From Flavobacterium sp. 5 (GTDB lineage: Bacteria > Bacteroidota > Bacteroidia > Flavobacteriales > Flavobacteriaceae): a DNA stretch of 64,000 nucleotides. Position numbers and translations under genes: made by a program. Of the stretch, positions 63,947-64,000 are shown piece after piece; position 1 is the first letter of the stretch; every line of letters begins with the position of its first letter. The stretch lies in assembly GCF_002813295.1 (NCBI RefSeq), contig NZ_PHUE01000001.1, positions 3,534,001-3,598,000 on the forward strand, read 5' to 3'. The notes beneath the pieces were generated by a model. It saw nothing but the letters and a program-made list of their open reading frames with translations. It made no database searches and had not been told where the DNA came from.

Positions 63947-64000
63947 CAAAGTATGACCACAATATTGTCATCTTGAGGAACGAGTGAACTCCGCAATACA
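63947..64000. repeat. Intergenic repeat, copy 2 (inverse of 55005-55058)
   Basis: This is the reverse complement of the 55005-55058 element with five mismatches in 54 bases; it continues beyond the window edge. Just before it (63915-63935) is a short ATGAATT heptamer tract. Confidence 0.75.

Noticed and set aside
1..64000. tRNA, rRNA and prophage features
   Set aside because: I saw no convincing tRNA cloverleaf, rRNA or phage-structural gene on reading both strands; a dedicated search would be decisive.

Overview
The window is chromosomal DNA from a Bacteroidota bacterium, most probably a Flavobacterium or close relative. The support is AT-rich DNA, -7 promoter boxes of the TAnnTTTG type, two proteins with the gliding-associated C-terminal (type B) signal of the type IX secretion system, 2TM-domain proteins, a fused CcoN-CcoO oxidase subunit, and Flavobacteria-typical neighbours (def, a DUF5606 protein, mazG, dapD, mqo). 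There is no rRNA, tRNA, prophage, transposase or CRISPR array that I can see. Most of it is ordinary core genome with one accessory block of surface-polysaccharide genes.

Layout. 1-534: 3' end of typA. 754-8038: a three-gene leftward operon of two very large T9SS cell-surface proteins and a DUF2141 protein. 8053-9836: an ABC-2 exporter pair. 9963-10074: a structured repeat that recurs at 44686. 10204-13484: an unknown conserved protein, a small zinc-ribbon-like protein, a nucleoid-associated protein and a pRiA4b ORF-3-like protein. 13583-16448: two exported peptidases (gluzincin and S41). 16614-18495: a ClC anion channel/transporter with an HPP-family membrane protein. 18610-21544: small metabolic or unknown genes and a 21-bp minisatellite. 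21687-28265: a TonB-dependent receptor, then an operon of DUF2141, an exported TPR-like protein, a LytS-type histidine kinase with a C-terminal 2TM domain, three stand-alone 2TM proteins and a LytTR response regulator. 28358-32444: CDP-alcohol phosphatidyltransferase, heme A synthase, CCA-adding enzyme and threonylcarbamoyl-AMP synthase.

32501-46793 is the surface-polysaccharide block. It holds a sugar aminotransferase, then a tightly coupled rightward operon (ACP, KAS III, Rieske oxygenase, SDR, second KAS III, NeuD-like acyltransferase) that looks built to make a dedicated short acyl group and place it on a sugar. Glycosyltransferases, a deacetylase, a GT9 enzyme and a WaaP-like kinase follow. 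46887-54876 returns to housekeeping: dapD, a RelE/ParE-type toxin-antitoxin pair, ruvX, mqo, a FUSC-family protein, def, a DUF5606 protein and mazG.

55081-63910 is the cbb3 oxidase locus: a divergent Crp/Fnr regulator, ccoI, ccoS, fused ccoNO, ccoQ, ccoP, ccoG and ccoH. ccoS and ccoQ are short genes recognised here by direct translation.

Two regulatory circuits can be read from the DNA. A LytTR-type half-site (ACAGTTnGG) sits exactly 44 nt before the -7 box of both the TonB receptor gene and the operon encoding the kinase and regulator. A palindrome of the form ATATGAtawttgTCAT lies about 30 nt before the -7 boxes of ccoI and of ccoS-ccoNOQP, and it also abuts the promoter of the Crp/Fnr gene.
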